Assembly: GCA_019359505.1 (NCBI GenBank)
Contig: JAHHHD010000021.1
Location: forward strand, 1 to 64,000
From: Drouetiella hepatica Uher 2000/2452
GTDB lineage: Bacteria; Cyanobacteriota; Cyanobacteriia; Elainellales; Elainellaceae
Direction of reading: 5' to 3'
DNA: 64,000 nucleotides
Part shown: piece by piece, positions 17,599-25,631 of the stretch
Layout of the letters: each line of letters begins with the position of its first letter
Numbering within the stretch: position 1 is the first letter of the stretch
The notes under the pieces: model-generated
What the model was told of the DNA's origin: nothing
What the model saw: the letters and a program-made list of their open reading frames with translations, nothing else
Databases searched by the model: none
Position numbers and translations under genes: made by a program

Positions 17599-19056
17599 TT
17601 AAGTCATGTAAATGGGAATGGATCGATTAGCGCGAATCTCGAAGCTGTTGAGGTAACGCACCGGATCGCTGGGATCGAAGGCTTTGCGATCGATAAACAT
17701 CTCCGCAGGTTCTACTCTGTAATCACTGGCTGGACACTGAATCCCCATTTCATTGGCGATCTCGCGGTACAGATCGGTTCTCCAGGCGACTTTAGCCTTT
17801 TCCTCAGCATCCTTAGGAAACTCTGAAATCTGTCCCCAGCGGGCTGCCTGAGTCATGAGCCAAATCGCCTGAGACTGCCACAAAAAGGTGGAGTGGTTGC
17901 CGGAAACTGCGGCTAGGTCGGGTGGCAAATCGTAGAACATTGTGGTTTCAGCAGCTTCCACCATTCTTTTTTTGCCGTCAAACCCGCCGTAGTTGTAGTT
18001 GCCCACAATTCCTGGTGCCGTAAACTTGCTGACGCATTCGGGCAGCTTGCTGACATCACTCGGATTAATCACCGTTGGAGCCACGCACTGGCGCGGTTTT
18101 GCTCCAGTGAACGATCGCGCCGTAATCAATTTGGCAACTTCCTCTCGATTTTCTGGCTGGCTGCAATATTGACAGGCTTCAATCATGGTCTTGATCAGCG
18201 ATCGATAGGTTTTGGGATTCTCATTAATAAACGACTCCTGTACGGCTAAAACGCGATCGGGATGTCCGCGCCAGATTTCTCGTCCTTGCGCGAAGGTGAA
18301 CCCTACCCCCTCATTGCCCTGAATCGCGCGGGTGTTCCAGGGTTCAGCCACCATGTAGCCCTGCATATTGCCGATGCGCATATTGACGACCATCTGCGGC
18401 GGCGGCACGATAATGATGCGAAACTCGGTCAGTACATCCACCCCCACTGCAGCAGACAGGTAGCGGACAAAGTATTCATAGATCGAGGAGCTAAGCACTA
18501 CCGCCCAGACCCGACGCTCTGGCGGCAGGCTTTCAAAATAGCGGCGGAAGTCTCGCCCAAAGCTATCCATGTCGCCATTGTACTCATGCAAGGGGCGCAA
18601 TCCCGCCTCCCACATGGCTTTGCTCATGGTCATGGCGTTGCCGTGCCGATGGATGGTCATGCCTGCACAGAGGGGCGCATGGCGTGCGCCCTCTGCGCCA
18701 ATGCGGGCGTTGGTTACGGCTCCCGATACGACTGGAGATGCATCCAGCCGACCAAAAATCACGCCATCTCGCGATGTTGCCCAGCTTGCCTCGCGGCTAA
18801 GGGTAACGTTGAGTCCATACTTGCGAAACAGACCTTTTTCGTAGGCGATCGCAAACGGCGCACAATCATTAACAGGCACAAAACCAATGTTTAGATTGGG
18901 CTTTTCCAGGCTTTTGGCATCGACCACGGGATCAATATCGGCTTGGGTGATGACTCCACCAGATGTCCCAGACGGCAGACTACAAGCTGCGAGGGCGCTG
19001 GTTGCAGCAAATCCGCCCAAGCCATAGAGAAGCGATCGTCGGCTCAGGTTATGCAT
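17599..19056 (-). CDS. ABC transporter substrate-binding protein, NrtA/CmpA-like lipoprotein
   Basis: The substrate-capturing subunit of an importer in the NitT/TauT group (NrtA nitrate, CmpA bicarbonate, SsuA sulfonate). The N-terminus has twin arginines (NLSRRSLLYGLGG) and a lipobox-like LAACS, so it is probably exported and lipid-anchored. The mature part starts NLNIGFVPVNDCAPFAIAYE, the NrtA-family opening, and keeps FGRLDASPVVSGA and QGYMVAEPWNTRA. At 485 aa it is in the NrtA/CmpA length range. Ligand identity cannot be decided by eye; nitrate, bicarbonate, cyanate, guanidine or an osmolyte are all possible. The c-di-AMP-type leader upstream of the operon argues for an osmotic or carbon/nitrogen-balance role. 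Confidence 0.87.
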   Translation of the reverse strand: MHNLSRRSLLYGLGGFAATSALAACSLPSGTSGGVITQADIDPVVDAKSLEKPNLNIGFVPVNDCAPFAIAYEKGLFRKYGLNVTLSREASWATSRDGVIFGRLDASPVVSGAVTNARIGAEGARHAPLCAGMTIHRHGNAMTMSKAMWEAGLRPLHEYNGDMDSFGRDFRRYFESLPPERRVWAVVLSSSIYEYFVRYLSAAVGVDVLTEFRIIIVPPPQMVVNMRIGNMQGYMVAEPWNTRAIQGNEGVGFTFAQGREIWRGHPDRVLAVQESFINENPKTYRSLIKTMIEACQYCSQPENREEVAKLITARSFTGAKPRQCVAPTVINPSDVSKLPECVSKFTAPGIVGNYNYGGFDGKKRMVEAAETTMFYDLPPDLAAVSGNHSTFLWQSQAIWLMTQAARWGQISEFPKDAEEKAKVAWRTDLYREIANEMGIQCPASDYRVEPAEMFIDRKAFDPSDPVRYLNSFEIRANRSIPIYMT

Positions 19057-19116
19057 AGAAACTCGACTTATTTAGTTCTTATGGGTTTACAGCGCTTTGC
19101 GCTTGGTTAAGTATGG

Positions 19117-19163
19117 GTTATTTTTGTAGAAGCCTCGCTCCGCGAGGCTTCTACAAAAATAAC
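19117..19163. repeat. Perfect palindrome between permease and binding-protein genes
   Basis: 22-bp arms (GTTATTTTTGTAGAAGCCTC...) around a TCC loop make a very stable hairpin with A/T-rich ends. It may attenuate or stabilise the operon transcript between the permease and the binding-protein gene. Confidence 0.75.
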
Positions 19164-19220
19164 TGTGGTTTATGCAATTGAAAATTGCTGTAAAGTTTGG
19201 AGAATCGAGTGGCTACAGAA

Positions 19221-20069
19221 TTATGTAGACGAGGGCGATCGATGCGTTACCAGAACCTGTAGCCGCCCCAGAAGATAGTCCAGCACCAGACCCGTACTGC
19301 CAATGACCAGAATTGCCAGAAAGACCGAGTTTAGGTTCAGGCGGCTCCACTCGTCCCAGACAAAGAAGCCAATCCCAATGCCGCCCGTCAGCATTTCTAC
19401 GGCAACAATCACCAGCCATGCGATGCCCAAGCTAATCCGTAACCCCGTGAAAATATAGGGCAAGCTTGCTGGCAAAATAATTTTGGTAATCTGCCGCCAG
19501 CGCGACATTTCCAGTACCCGCGCCACATCTAGATAGTCTTGGGATACGCTGGACACTCCCAGAGCTGTGTTGATGATGGTGGGCCAGAGCGAGGTAATGA
19601 AGATGACAAAAATAGCTGAAGGATTCGCCAGATTAAAAATTGCTAGGGCGATCGGCAACCAGGCAACCGGAGAGACAGGTCGAAAAATCTGAATTAGCGG
19701 ATTGATTGCCAGCAGAGCTTTGCGCGACATACCTATCAAAAAACCGACTGGAATTGCCACCAGAGATCCCAGCAAAAATCCTAGGAACACGCGCCGCAAG
19801 CTTGCCAGCAGCAGCCAGCCAATGCCCAAGTCTCCAGGGCCACGTCGATAGAAAGGATGGGTGATGTAGTCGAGGTTCGCTAGCAGCGCCTCCAGCGGCG
19901 TAGGCAACAGCTCAGACACAAACGCAGCGACAAACCACCATAGCAAAAGGACTCCCAAAATCCCCAAGAGCGGCAGTAAAACAACGTCCTGAAACAAAGT
20001 CGGGCGAATAGACTTACGCCATGCAGCCTGAGCCGCTATGGCGATCGCCATAGTATTAAATTGCAGCAT
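19221..20069 (-). CDS. ABC transporter permease, NrtB/CmpB/SsuC type
   Basis: The integral-membrane subunit of the importer. It is 282 aa with about six predicted membrane helices, including VLLPLLGILGVLLLWWFVAA, ILVIGSTGLVLDYLLG and the region around LGIAWLVIVAVEMLTGG. The cytoplasmic EAA-type loop that docks on the ATPase can be seen around LDVARVLEMSRWRQITKIIL, followed by LPASLPYIFTGLRISL. The start ATG at 20069 is preceded at good spacing by AGGAGG. It is the first gene of the operon, about 130 bp after the riboswitch-like leader. An unusual gene order (permease, binding protein, ATPase) separates it from classical nrtABCD. Confidence 0.9.
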   Translation of the reverse strand: MLQFNTMAIAIAAQAAWRKSIRPTLFQDVVLLPLLGILGVLLLWWFVAAFVSELLPTPLEALLANLDYITHPFYRRGPGDLGIGWLLLASLRRVFLGFLLGSLVAIPVGFLIGMSRKALLAINPLIQIFRPVSPVAWLPIALAIFNLANPSAIFVIFITSLWPTIINTALGVSSVSQDYLDVARVLEMSRWRQITKIILPASLPYIFTGLRISLGIAWLVIVAVEMLTGGIGIGFFVWDEWSRLNLNSVFLAILVIGSTGLVLDYLLGRLQVLVTHRSPSST

Positions 20070-20194
20070 TCAATTCCTCCTGAGTAGGCGAGGCAGGTAC
20101 ATAAACAGAGCTCCACAAAACCCTAGATGGGAGATGTGGCAGAAATCGCTCTTAACCAGACCCGAGGACACTGAAGGCAATCGAGCAACAAAAA

Positions 20195-20345
20195 GCTGAT
20201 TCTTCAGTCTCCCCTCAATGCCGACGGAGTTAGCTGACGGGCTAGGGCTGAGAGGTGCCCTTCCTCCAGAAGGCATTTGCCTTTTGGAAAATTCGCCCCA
20301 AGATTTGGTTCCTCCGCTCTTTATTTCGTCATCATTGCTGACGAA
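20195..20345 (-). promoter_or_regulatory. ydaO/yuaA-type c-di-AMP riboswitch
   Basis: Read on the minus strand, the leader of the transporter operon contains the conserved blocks of the ydaO class in order: GAGCGGAGGAACCAA, GGGGCGAATT, AGGAAGGGCACCTCTCAG, CCCTAGCCCGTCAGCTAAC, TCCGTCGGCATTGAGGGGAG. In this class, c-di-AMP binding usually turns expression off. Just after it, CTGAAGAATCAG followed by CTTTTTG could form a weak terminator as expression platform. The boundaries are approximate. Recognition is by eye against the known consensus. Confidence 0.8.
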
Positions 20346-20687
20346 ACAACAGATTAGGCTGACTGACTATGGGTTCTAATCAGGCTATCACCCCTTCCTG
20401 AGAATCGTCAATCCTTTTCGATGCCAACAAATGCCTCAAAATAGCCCTCGAAAATCAGGGGATCGCGTCAGGAATAGCTGACCTTGAAACGGTAGTCATT
20501 ACTCCGACTCACAGAACGCCTGAGTAGGGTTTGCATCACCGCTTCGCAAATCTGTTCACACAACAGCTCATCAAGCTTCTAGAGCTGTCGCTGCCACACA
20601 ACCAGCTCTAGAAACCAGCCTATGACACAAAAGTTATAGGCGAGTTTTTATTTCGCAATTTCGCACAAGATTTATATCACCCAAAAT
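20346..20687. other. Intergenic region between divergent transcripts
   Basis: It must hold the promoters for the transporter operon (minus) and for the SIMPL gene (plus). No clear gene or NtcA box (GTA-N8-TAC) was picked out by eye. Confidence 0.4.
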
Positions 20688-21437
20688 ATGCAAGATTCAC
20701 CTTCCCGCGATCGCTTCCCGCAACTCTTTGCCGGATTAACTGCCCTATCCCTTGCTCTGGTCGTCAGCTCCTTTATGGCAGCCAACGCCATCCGTAATTT
20801 TAAACAATCTAACGATGCGCTAATGGTCACAGGATCTGCCAAACGCCCGATTCGATCGGATTATGTGGTTTGGCGAGCCTCTGTCTCTAGCCAACAGTCC
20901 ACAGCTCAGGCAGCTTACCAAGAGCTAAAGCGTCAGACGGAGCGCGTGCAAAGTTACCTGAAAGCTCAGCAGGTGCCCGATGATGCAATCACGCTGAACG
21001 CGATCGAAACCTATGCGATTCCAGAGGTTGCTGCTAACGGACGGGAGACAGGACAAACGATCGCCTATCGCCTGAGTCAGCGGTTGGAAGTTCGCTCTAG
21101 TGAGGTCGATCGCATTACTCAGCTTTCTCAACAAGCAACTGACTTGATTAACGAGGGTATCTCCCTAACTTCCGAGCCGCCGCAATATCTGTACACGCAG
21201 TTGGGAAAAGTGCGGATCGAGATGGTGGCTGAAGCGACTAAGGATGCTAAGGCTAGAGCAGAAGCGATCGCTCAAAGCACGGGGAATCGGGTGGGAGCAG
21301 TGCGCAGTGCTGAAACGGGGGTGTTTCAAATCACGTCTCGTAACTCAACAGATGTCAGCGATTCGGGGATTTATGACACTTCATCGATCGACAAAGACAT
21401 TACAGCAGTGGTATCAGTGAAGTTCGGAATGGAGTAA
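20688..21437 (+). CDS. SIMPL-domain protein (DUF541/YggE-like)
   Basis: A 249-aa protein of the SIMPL (DUF541) family, linked in E. coli (YggE) to oxidative-stress tolerance; the biochemistry is not known. A single N-terminal hydrophobic segment (FAGLTALSLALVVSSFMAAN) acts as uncleaved anchor or signal peptide, so the body is periplasmic. Family strands are visible: ALMVTGSAKRPIRSDYVVW, the helix QAAYQELKRQTERVQSYL, and the C-terminal ATKDAKARAEAIAQSTG with ITAVVSVKFGM. It starts at ATG 20688 and stands alone, divergent from the transporter operon. Confidence 0.88.
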   Translation: MQDSPSRDRFPQLFAGLTALSLALVVSSFMAANAIRNFKQSNDALMVTGSAKRPIRSDYVVWRASVSSQQSTAQAAYQELKRQTERVQSYLKAQQVPDDAITLNAIETYAIPEVAANGRETGQTIAYRLSQRLEVRSSEVDRITQLSQQATDLINEGISLTSEPPQYLYTQLGKVRIEMVAEATKDAKARAEAIAQSTGNRVGAVRSAETGVFQITSRNSTDVSDSGIYDTSSIDKDITAVVSVKFGME

Positions 21438-22365
21438 TTATCTGTATCTTAGGGTGGAAATTAGAGCCATAACCTTCCAAAACTCTTGGGTCTTCAAGCA
21501 GCCAAACGAAGTCTCAAGGGTTCACTCTTTCGCATAATTGGCGATCGCTGGGTGGAGTAGAGAGTAAGGCAGTATGAGGAAGTATGAGGAAGTATGAGGA
21601 AGGCAGATCAATCGCCCCATAACAATCTAATTCATAATCTGGTAGCGGTATTTAGATAAGAATTTTTTGTTGCGTCGGCTTTGCCGACGCAACAAAAAAT
21701 TCTTACCCCTTAGGACTATCCACAATCTGAGTAACGAGGAGAACTATCAAAGCGATGGTTCATTAAGCGGCTTAACTCGCTCAAAACTTCTGACTAAGCA
21801 GCAATTAAATCGCCGATCGAATTTAAAGCAAACTCTGTGAGTAGCGCGGAAGTGGCAGTGCAGAACAAATTCAGCCATTTGGCGGTTTCATAACTTGCGC
21901 AGCTCAGTATTAAAGTGAGCATATGAAATTCTAATTTTGTAATCCGTACTCGTAAACAGACACAAGTTAAGACAAACTAATTCAGGTGACGTCAGAAGGC
22001 AAGATAACACACATCAATGGCAATCTAGTTTAAGTTGCAGAACCTTAACCTGAGGAAGCTTTAGAACCAATCAGGATCATGACTTTTGCACAGCCAAGGT
22101 ACATTCTAGAAGCTAAGTTTTTTTGAAGTTTCGTATTAGTTTCCAGTCATAGTTCTATGACACAAAGCTACAAAAAGCCTAGTTCCCTTGCACGGGAAAT
22201 TTTATACATCGACTCCTTACACTAATTTATTCATCCTGTAATCTGCTGATTCTGTGCAGGAGATTCAGTAACTTTTCAGTTCTTCAGTTTTAATGACTTG
22301 CCGCTTGCTGCCATAGCTCGCGTCTGCGACAGGCACTACTTGAGCTAATCTAACTTTAAAATCTC
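21438..22365. other. Long intergenic region with small repeats
   Basis: No gene recognised in about 930 bp. It contains three copies of the 10-mer AGTATGAGGA (21571-21600), a family C hairpin (21646-21721), and AT-rich DNA that probably holds the promoter of the AAA gene. No structured RNA consensus was recognised. Confidence 0.5.
21646..21721. repeat. Long-hairpin repeat (family C), copy 2
   Basis: The perfect core 21657-21705 has 23-bp arms and a TTT loop. Relative to the other copies, both arms changed together (TAAGAATT / AATTCTTA and GTCGGC / GCCGAC), so pairing is kept. Confidence 0.8.
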
Positions 22366-23727
22366 ATGATTCAACAATTACAGGTGGTTCAGCAATTGCA
22401 ATCACAGCGGCGCAAACGAGGCGTTATCCTTAGCTCTAGAGGCTGGCAGCGGCTTCAGGCTGCTGAACAACGTCTGGCAGAGCAAAGCAATGCAGGCAAG
22501 CCCCACACGCTAGAGCAGTTGGGAGAACTAACTGACCTGAGTCCCAATACAATCACGAAGGTGCGGCGTAAGCGCCTTGCAGTCGATCGCCAGACGCTAG
22601 AGCTTTATTTTAATGCGCTTAACCTTAGCCTTAATCCGAATGATTACATCAGCCTTGATCCCGACACGATCGCCCAAAGTCTTCTCCGCAAGCCGCTGCA
22701 AGGACAGCTATCGCTAGACTCAAGCCTATATATCGATCGCCCTCCCGTTGAGCAATTAGTCTGTGAAGAAATCATGCAGCCCGGCGCTTTAATTCGAATT
22801 AGAGCGCCTCAACAGTTTGGCAAAACTTCGCTAATGACTCGAACCCTTGCCTGGGCACAAGACAAGCAGCTTTCTGGTACCGTCTTGAGCCTACATCTTG
22901 CTGATGCAGCCGTCTTGTCTAACCTCGATCGGTTTCTGCGCTGGTTCTGTGCAGTAATCACCCAAAGCCTTCAGCTTCCACATCAGGTTGATGATCATTG
23001 GGATACCATCTTCGGCAGCAGCTACAACTGCACGCGCTACTTTGAGAGCTGCTTACTCCCTGAGATGAATGCGCCGCTGGTGTTAGCCCTAGATGGAGTT
23101 GATATTCTATTTCACTATCCAGACATTGCTAGCGATTTCTTTGGAATGCTGCGCGCCTGGTATGAAAAAGCGCGTTATGGCAACAGCACCAGCAATGCTT
23201 GGCAGCAGTTGCGGCTAATGGTCGTTTACTCTACCGAAATTCATTCATTATCTGATCTCAATCAATCTCCTTTCAACGTAGGTTTGTCGGTTGAGTTATC
23301 GGCTTTTACCCGCGAGCAAGTGCTGGATTTAACACAGAGATATGGGCTAGAGCAGACCGAATGTGTCGAGCAGCTCATGGAGCTACTGGGAGGGAATCCT
23401 TACCTAACGCAGACAGCGCTCTATCACATGAGCACCCAGGAAATTTCTCTGGAGCAACTACAGCACCAAGGAATCGCATCAAACGGAATTTTTGGCGCTT
23501 ATCTTCGGCAACAGTTTGCCCAACTCCAGCTTTACCCAGAGCTGCTGGCAGTGCTGAAGGTAATGACGCAGTCCTCGGAACCGATCGATCTTGATCCGTT
23601 GATTGCCTTCAGGTTACAGAGCATGGGGCTAATTCGAGTCTTTGATTTCCAGGGCACTATTAGCTGTACGCTCTATCGGCAGTATTTTGAGAGGGCGCTA
23701 AGAATGTCCGCCGTTGTTAACGCATGA
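22366..23727 (+). CDS. HTH and AAA-like (AAA_35-type) ATPase
   Basis: A 453-aa two-domain protein. Residues about 46-70 look like a helix-turn-helix (HTLEQLGELTDLSPNTITKV). Residues about 110-450 form the AAA-like NTPase common in cyanobacteria, related to STAND/NB-ARC ATPases. The P-loop is RAPQQFGKTSL (147-155 region), lacking the usual first Gly as is typical for the family. Walker B is LVLALDGVDIL. A winged-helix-like end follows (LLAVLKVMTQSSEPIDL). There is no effector or sensor-repeat domain. It is a monocistronic gene after a long intergenic region and before a perfect palindrome. Regulation of signalling or conflict responses is plausible but not shown. Confidence 0.8.
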   Translation: MIQQLQVVQQLQSQRRKRGVILSSRGWQRLQAAEQRLAEQSNAGKPHTLEQLGELTDLSPNTITKVRRKRLAVDRQTLELYFNALNLSLNPNDYISLDPDTIAQSLLRKPLQGQLSLDSSLYIDRPPVEQLVCEEIMQPGALIRIRAPQQFGKTSLMTRTLAWAQDKQLSGTVLSLHLADAAVLSNLDRFLRWFCAVITQSLQLPHQVDDHWDTIFGSSYNCTRYFESCLLPEMNAPLVLALDGVDILFHYPDIASDFFGMLRAWYEKARYGNSTSNAWQQLRLMVVYSTEIHSLSDLNQSPFNVGLSVELSAFTREQVLDLTQRYGLEQTECVEQLMELLGGNPYLTQTALYHMSTQEISLEQLQHQGIASNGIFGAYLRQQFAQLQLYPELLAVLKVMTQSSEPIDLDPLIAFRLQSMGLIRVFDFQGTISCTLYRQYFERALRMSAVVNA

Positions 23728-23830
23728 AGCCTGAAACTGCATGAAGACTATGAAAGCGATCGCTTTCGCCTCTGATGCTAGTGAACAGGAGTAAGACAAG
23801 AAGCAGAATGATGACGAAGCGTTCAAAGCT

Positions 23831-23878
23831 ACTAAAATTGCTGGAATTTTCATATGTGAAAATTCCAGCAATTTTAGT
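23831..23878. terminator. Perfect 22-bp palindrome, possible terminator
   Basis: Arms ACTAAAATTGCTGGAATTTT(CA) and its complement, with a 4-nt TATG loop, lie about 100 bp after the AAA gene and before a convergent gene. The A/T-rich arm ends could act in both directions. Confidence 0.5.
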
Positions 23879-24018
23879 AAGCGAGTCTCTAGAGATGTTC
23901 CTGCAAGAATGTCAAAGAGCAGACGGCCTTGCTGTTTTTAGGCAAAATCTTCTTGCAAGGGGCGCGGAGTACCCCCCTGCAAAAAAAATCATCCCCAGAT
24001 TCAGTACTGCCAAACAGA

Positions 24019-24558
24019 CTATGTTCCTGACTTCTTGCGTCCTCTGCCGGACGTTGAAGTTGAGGTGGAAGGTTTTGCCGCACTGCGCCGCCGCCCTGTT
24101 GTTGGCTTCGTCTCAGCCTTGGGAGCCTCTTCCACGGGTGTCTCAACAACCTTGGCACCACGACGCTTACGCTGACCTGAGTCTGAATCTGCCGAAGAGT
24201 CTGCTGGAGCATCTGAACCCATCTCTGTCAGAGCAGCATTCTTGCGACGACGAGGAGTTTTGACGGCTGCATCCTTGCGCGCCTGAGCCGCTCTACCACG
24301 CCCCATAGAAACATAGCGCTTTAGGGTCGCGGGGCTGATCAAAATGTCTTTGTTCGCCAACAAACCCGCCACATCAATGTAGGTATAACCCTTAGACAAC
24401 GCTTCTTTGATCTCCTCTTGAAGCTGGTCGATGGCATCTCGAAGAGACAAGTTTTCCTTGGGCTTTTCTGGCAGTTGACCCAATAGAGCGCCTGCTTGAT
24501 CTACCGCCTGTTTTGAAACACTAATTGCTTTAGGTCGTCTGCCAGTTGCTACAGCCAT
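24019..24558 (-). CDS. Basic DNA-binding-like protein with a lysine/serine-rich tail
   Basis: A 179-aa protein with two unlike halves. The N-terminal half (SVSKQAVDQAGALLGQLP, then LRDAIDQLQEEIKEALSKG) resembles small HTH proteins: YIDVAGLLANKDILISPATL and KRYVSM look like a repressor-type helix pair. From about residue 100 the chain is low-complexity and strongly basic (KTPRRRKNAA, RKRRGAK, TTGRRRSAAK, GRGRKKSG), like histone H1 or AT-hook tails. I chose ATG 24558 (MAVATGRRPK); upstream starts would add an unconvincing leader. The family is not named with certainty. Non-specific DNA binding, nucleoid organisation or a plasmid-type regulator are the options. Confidence 0.65.
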   Translation of the reverse strand: MAVATGRRPKAISVSKQAVDQAGALLGQLPEKPKENLSLRDAIDQLQEEIKEALSKGYTYIDVAGLLANKDILISPATLKRYVSMGRGRAAQARKDAAVKTPRRRKNAALTEMGSDAPADSSADSDSGQRKRRGAKVVETPVEEAPKAETKPTTGRRRSAAKPSTSTSTSGRGRKKSGT

Positions 24559-24747
24559 GTTTATGTCACCAACGATATGTTCACATATCAATTCTACTCG
24601 CGAGTCCATAAAATGGATACAATTCAATCGCAATTTGAATCACGATCGCGCCTACCCGATATCTAAGCCTGTCCTTAAGCGATATCTAGCCAGACTGTGG
24701 CTCGGCAGAAGTTCAGTCCTAAGCTCGGTTTGATACCTATCTTGACC

Positions 24748-24823
24748 GATAGTCCTTGAGGGGTAAGGATTTTTTGTTGCGTGGGCTTTGCCCACGCAAC
24801 AAAAAATCCTTACCTGAACACCC
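24748..24823. repeat. Long-hairpin repeat (family C), copy 3
   Basis: The perfect core 24762-24814 has 25-bp arms (GGTAAGGATTTTTTGTTGCG...) and a TTT loop. The outer part AGTCCTTGAGGGG is the reverse orientation of the CCCCTTAAGGACT seen in copy 1. Confidence 0.8.
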
Positions 24824-24898
24824 CTACCTCTTGACCTGTGTTGAGCGATCGCTTCCGCCAATCCCAGGGTTTTGTGAGGTCTGCTGCACGTTGGGCGG

Positions 24899-25174
24899 CT
24901 ATTGAATGATTAAAGGTTTGGGCTTAGCCACTGGAGTCATCAAATGATCGCGAGGGGGTATTTGCCATTCAAAGATAGGGAAATCATGAGAAATGGGATC
25001 AATCACTCCTTCTAGTCCTGCTCTTTTATCTGGGTTGGTACACTGAATCCATTGAATTGACGCATAGAGCTGTTCCCAGCATCTAAATTCAACGGTTATC
25101 ATCTCCGCTTCGGTAGAACTCCTTAAGTAAACGATCGCCCTTGCCGCTTTCATCTGCCCCTGCTCCCCTGCCAA
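24899..25174 (-). CDS. Possible small hypothetical protein, doubtful
   Basis: An open frame of up to 91 codons in an otherwise gene-poor 1-kb region. A shorter version from an internal Met (MITVEFRCWEQLYASIQW...) reads like a real soluble protein, with balanced composition and several aromatics. No family is recognised, no ribosome site stands out, and it sits among repeats. It could be a real orphan gene or a remnant. Confidence 0.3.
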   Translation of the reverse strand: MAGEQGQMKAARAIVYLRSSTEAEMITVEFRCWEQLYASIQWIQCTNPDKRAGLEGVIDPISHDFPIFEWQIPPRDHLMTPVAKPKPLIIQ

Positions 25175-25197
25175 ATTCTGTAACTTGGATAAACACT

Positions 25198-25276
25198 AAA
25201 CCTCTTGCAAATTGGATTGGACGGAAGCGTAGCCTCACCCAATTCAATCTAAAAATCCTAATCTGCAAAAGGTCTA
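25198..25276. repeat. Short palindromic repeat (family A), copy 2
   Basis: The ends CCTCTTGCAAATTGG and AATCTGCAAAAGGTCT match the family A terminal repeats seen at 128 and 56017. The centre differs (TGGACGGAAGCGTAGCC). Confidence 0.65.
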
Positions 25277-25288
25277 CTATAGACTAAG

Positions 25289-25379
25289 TAGGACTTACGC
25301 AAGCCCTCTAGCTGTAGTGCATTTTTGTTGTGTGTGGCGGGCGCAGCCCACCACACACAACAAAAATGCGTAAGTCCTA
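25289..25379. mobile_element. MITE-like element (family B), copy 2
   Basis: Same 13-bp inverted repeat as copy 1 (TAGGACTTACGCA / TGCGTAAGTCCTA), flanked by the direct repeat ACTAAG (25283-25288 and 25380-25385). Its interior is a long perfect hairpin with 24-bp arms (GCATTTTTGTTGTGTGTGGC...) and a GCA loop, quite unlike the C-rich interior of copy 1. Confidence 0.7.
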
Positions 25380-25428
25380 ACTAAGTAAAGTCCCGGCATG
25401 ATGCGAAGAGGCTATTCAGCAAAGAGAC

Positions 25429-25560
25429 TCAGTCCATCGCAATTTAGGGTTTCGTAGCGCGCTCCGCGCGCCACGAAACCCTAAAAGCTAGATTTCAAAG
25501 GCGCGGAGCGCCTTTGAAATCCAGCTTTTAGGAAAATAGGAAGACTTTGCGATCTACTGA
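25429..25560. repeat. Double-hairpin repeat (family D), copy 1
   Basis: The ends TCAGTCCATCGCAA and TTGCGATCTACTGA are inverted. Inside are two hairpins with TCC and GGA loops: TAGGGTTTCGTAGCGCGC and its partner, and AGCTAGATTTCAAAGGCGC and its partner. Related copies are at 44246 and 58844. Confidence 0.75.
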
Positions 25561-25631
25561 GACCGTACAGCAAAGAGACTATACAGCAGAGACAATATAG
25601 AGAGAGACCTACTATTATTCAGCCTACAATT

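Noticed and set aside
20070-20276. Minus-strand open frame of 68 codons
   Set aside because: It coincides with the riboswitch-like leader; the conserved RNA blocks explain the sequence better.
20195-20345. Guanidine-I or glycine riboswitch
   Set aside because: Their conserved blocks (for example the CTAGGGTTCCG block of guanidine-I) are missing, whereas the ydaO blocks occur in the correct order.
23775-24263. Plus-strand frame of 162 codons
   Set aside because: It runs through the palindrome and is antisense to the basic-protein gene; its composition is cysteine/serine/leucine-rich, as for an antisense frame.
24899-25174. Confident gene call for the 91-codon frame
   Set aside because: No family, no ribosome site and a repeat-filled setting; kept only as a doubtful feature.
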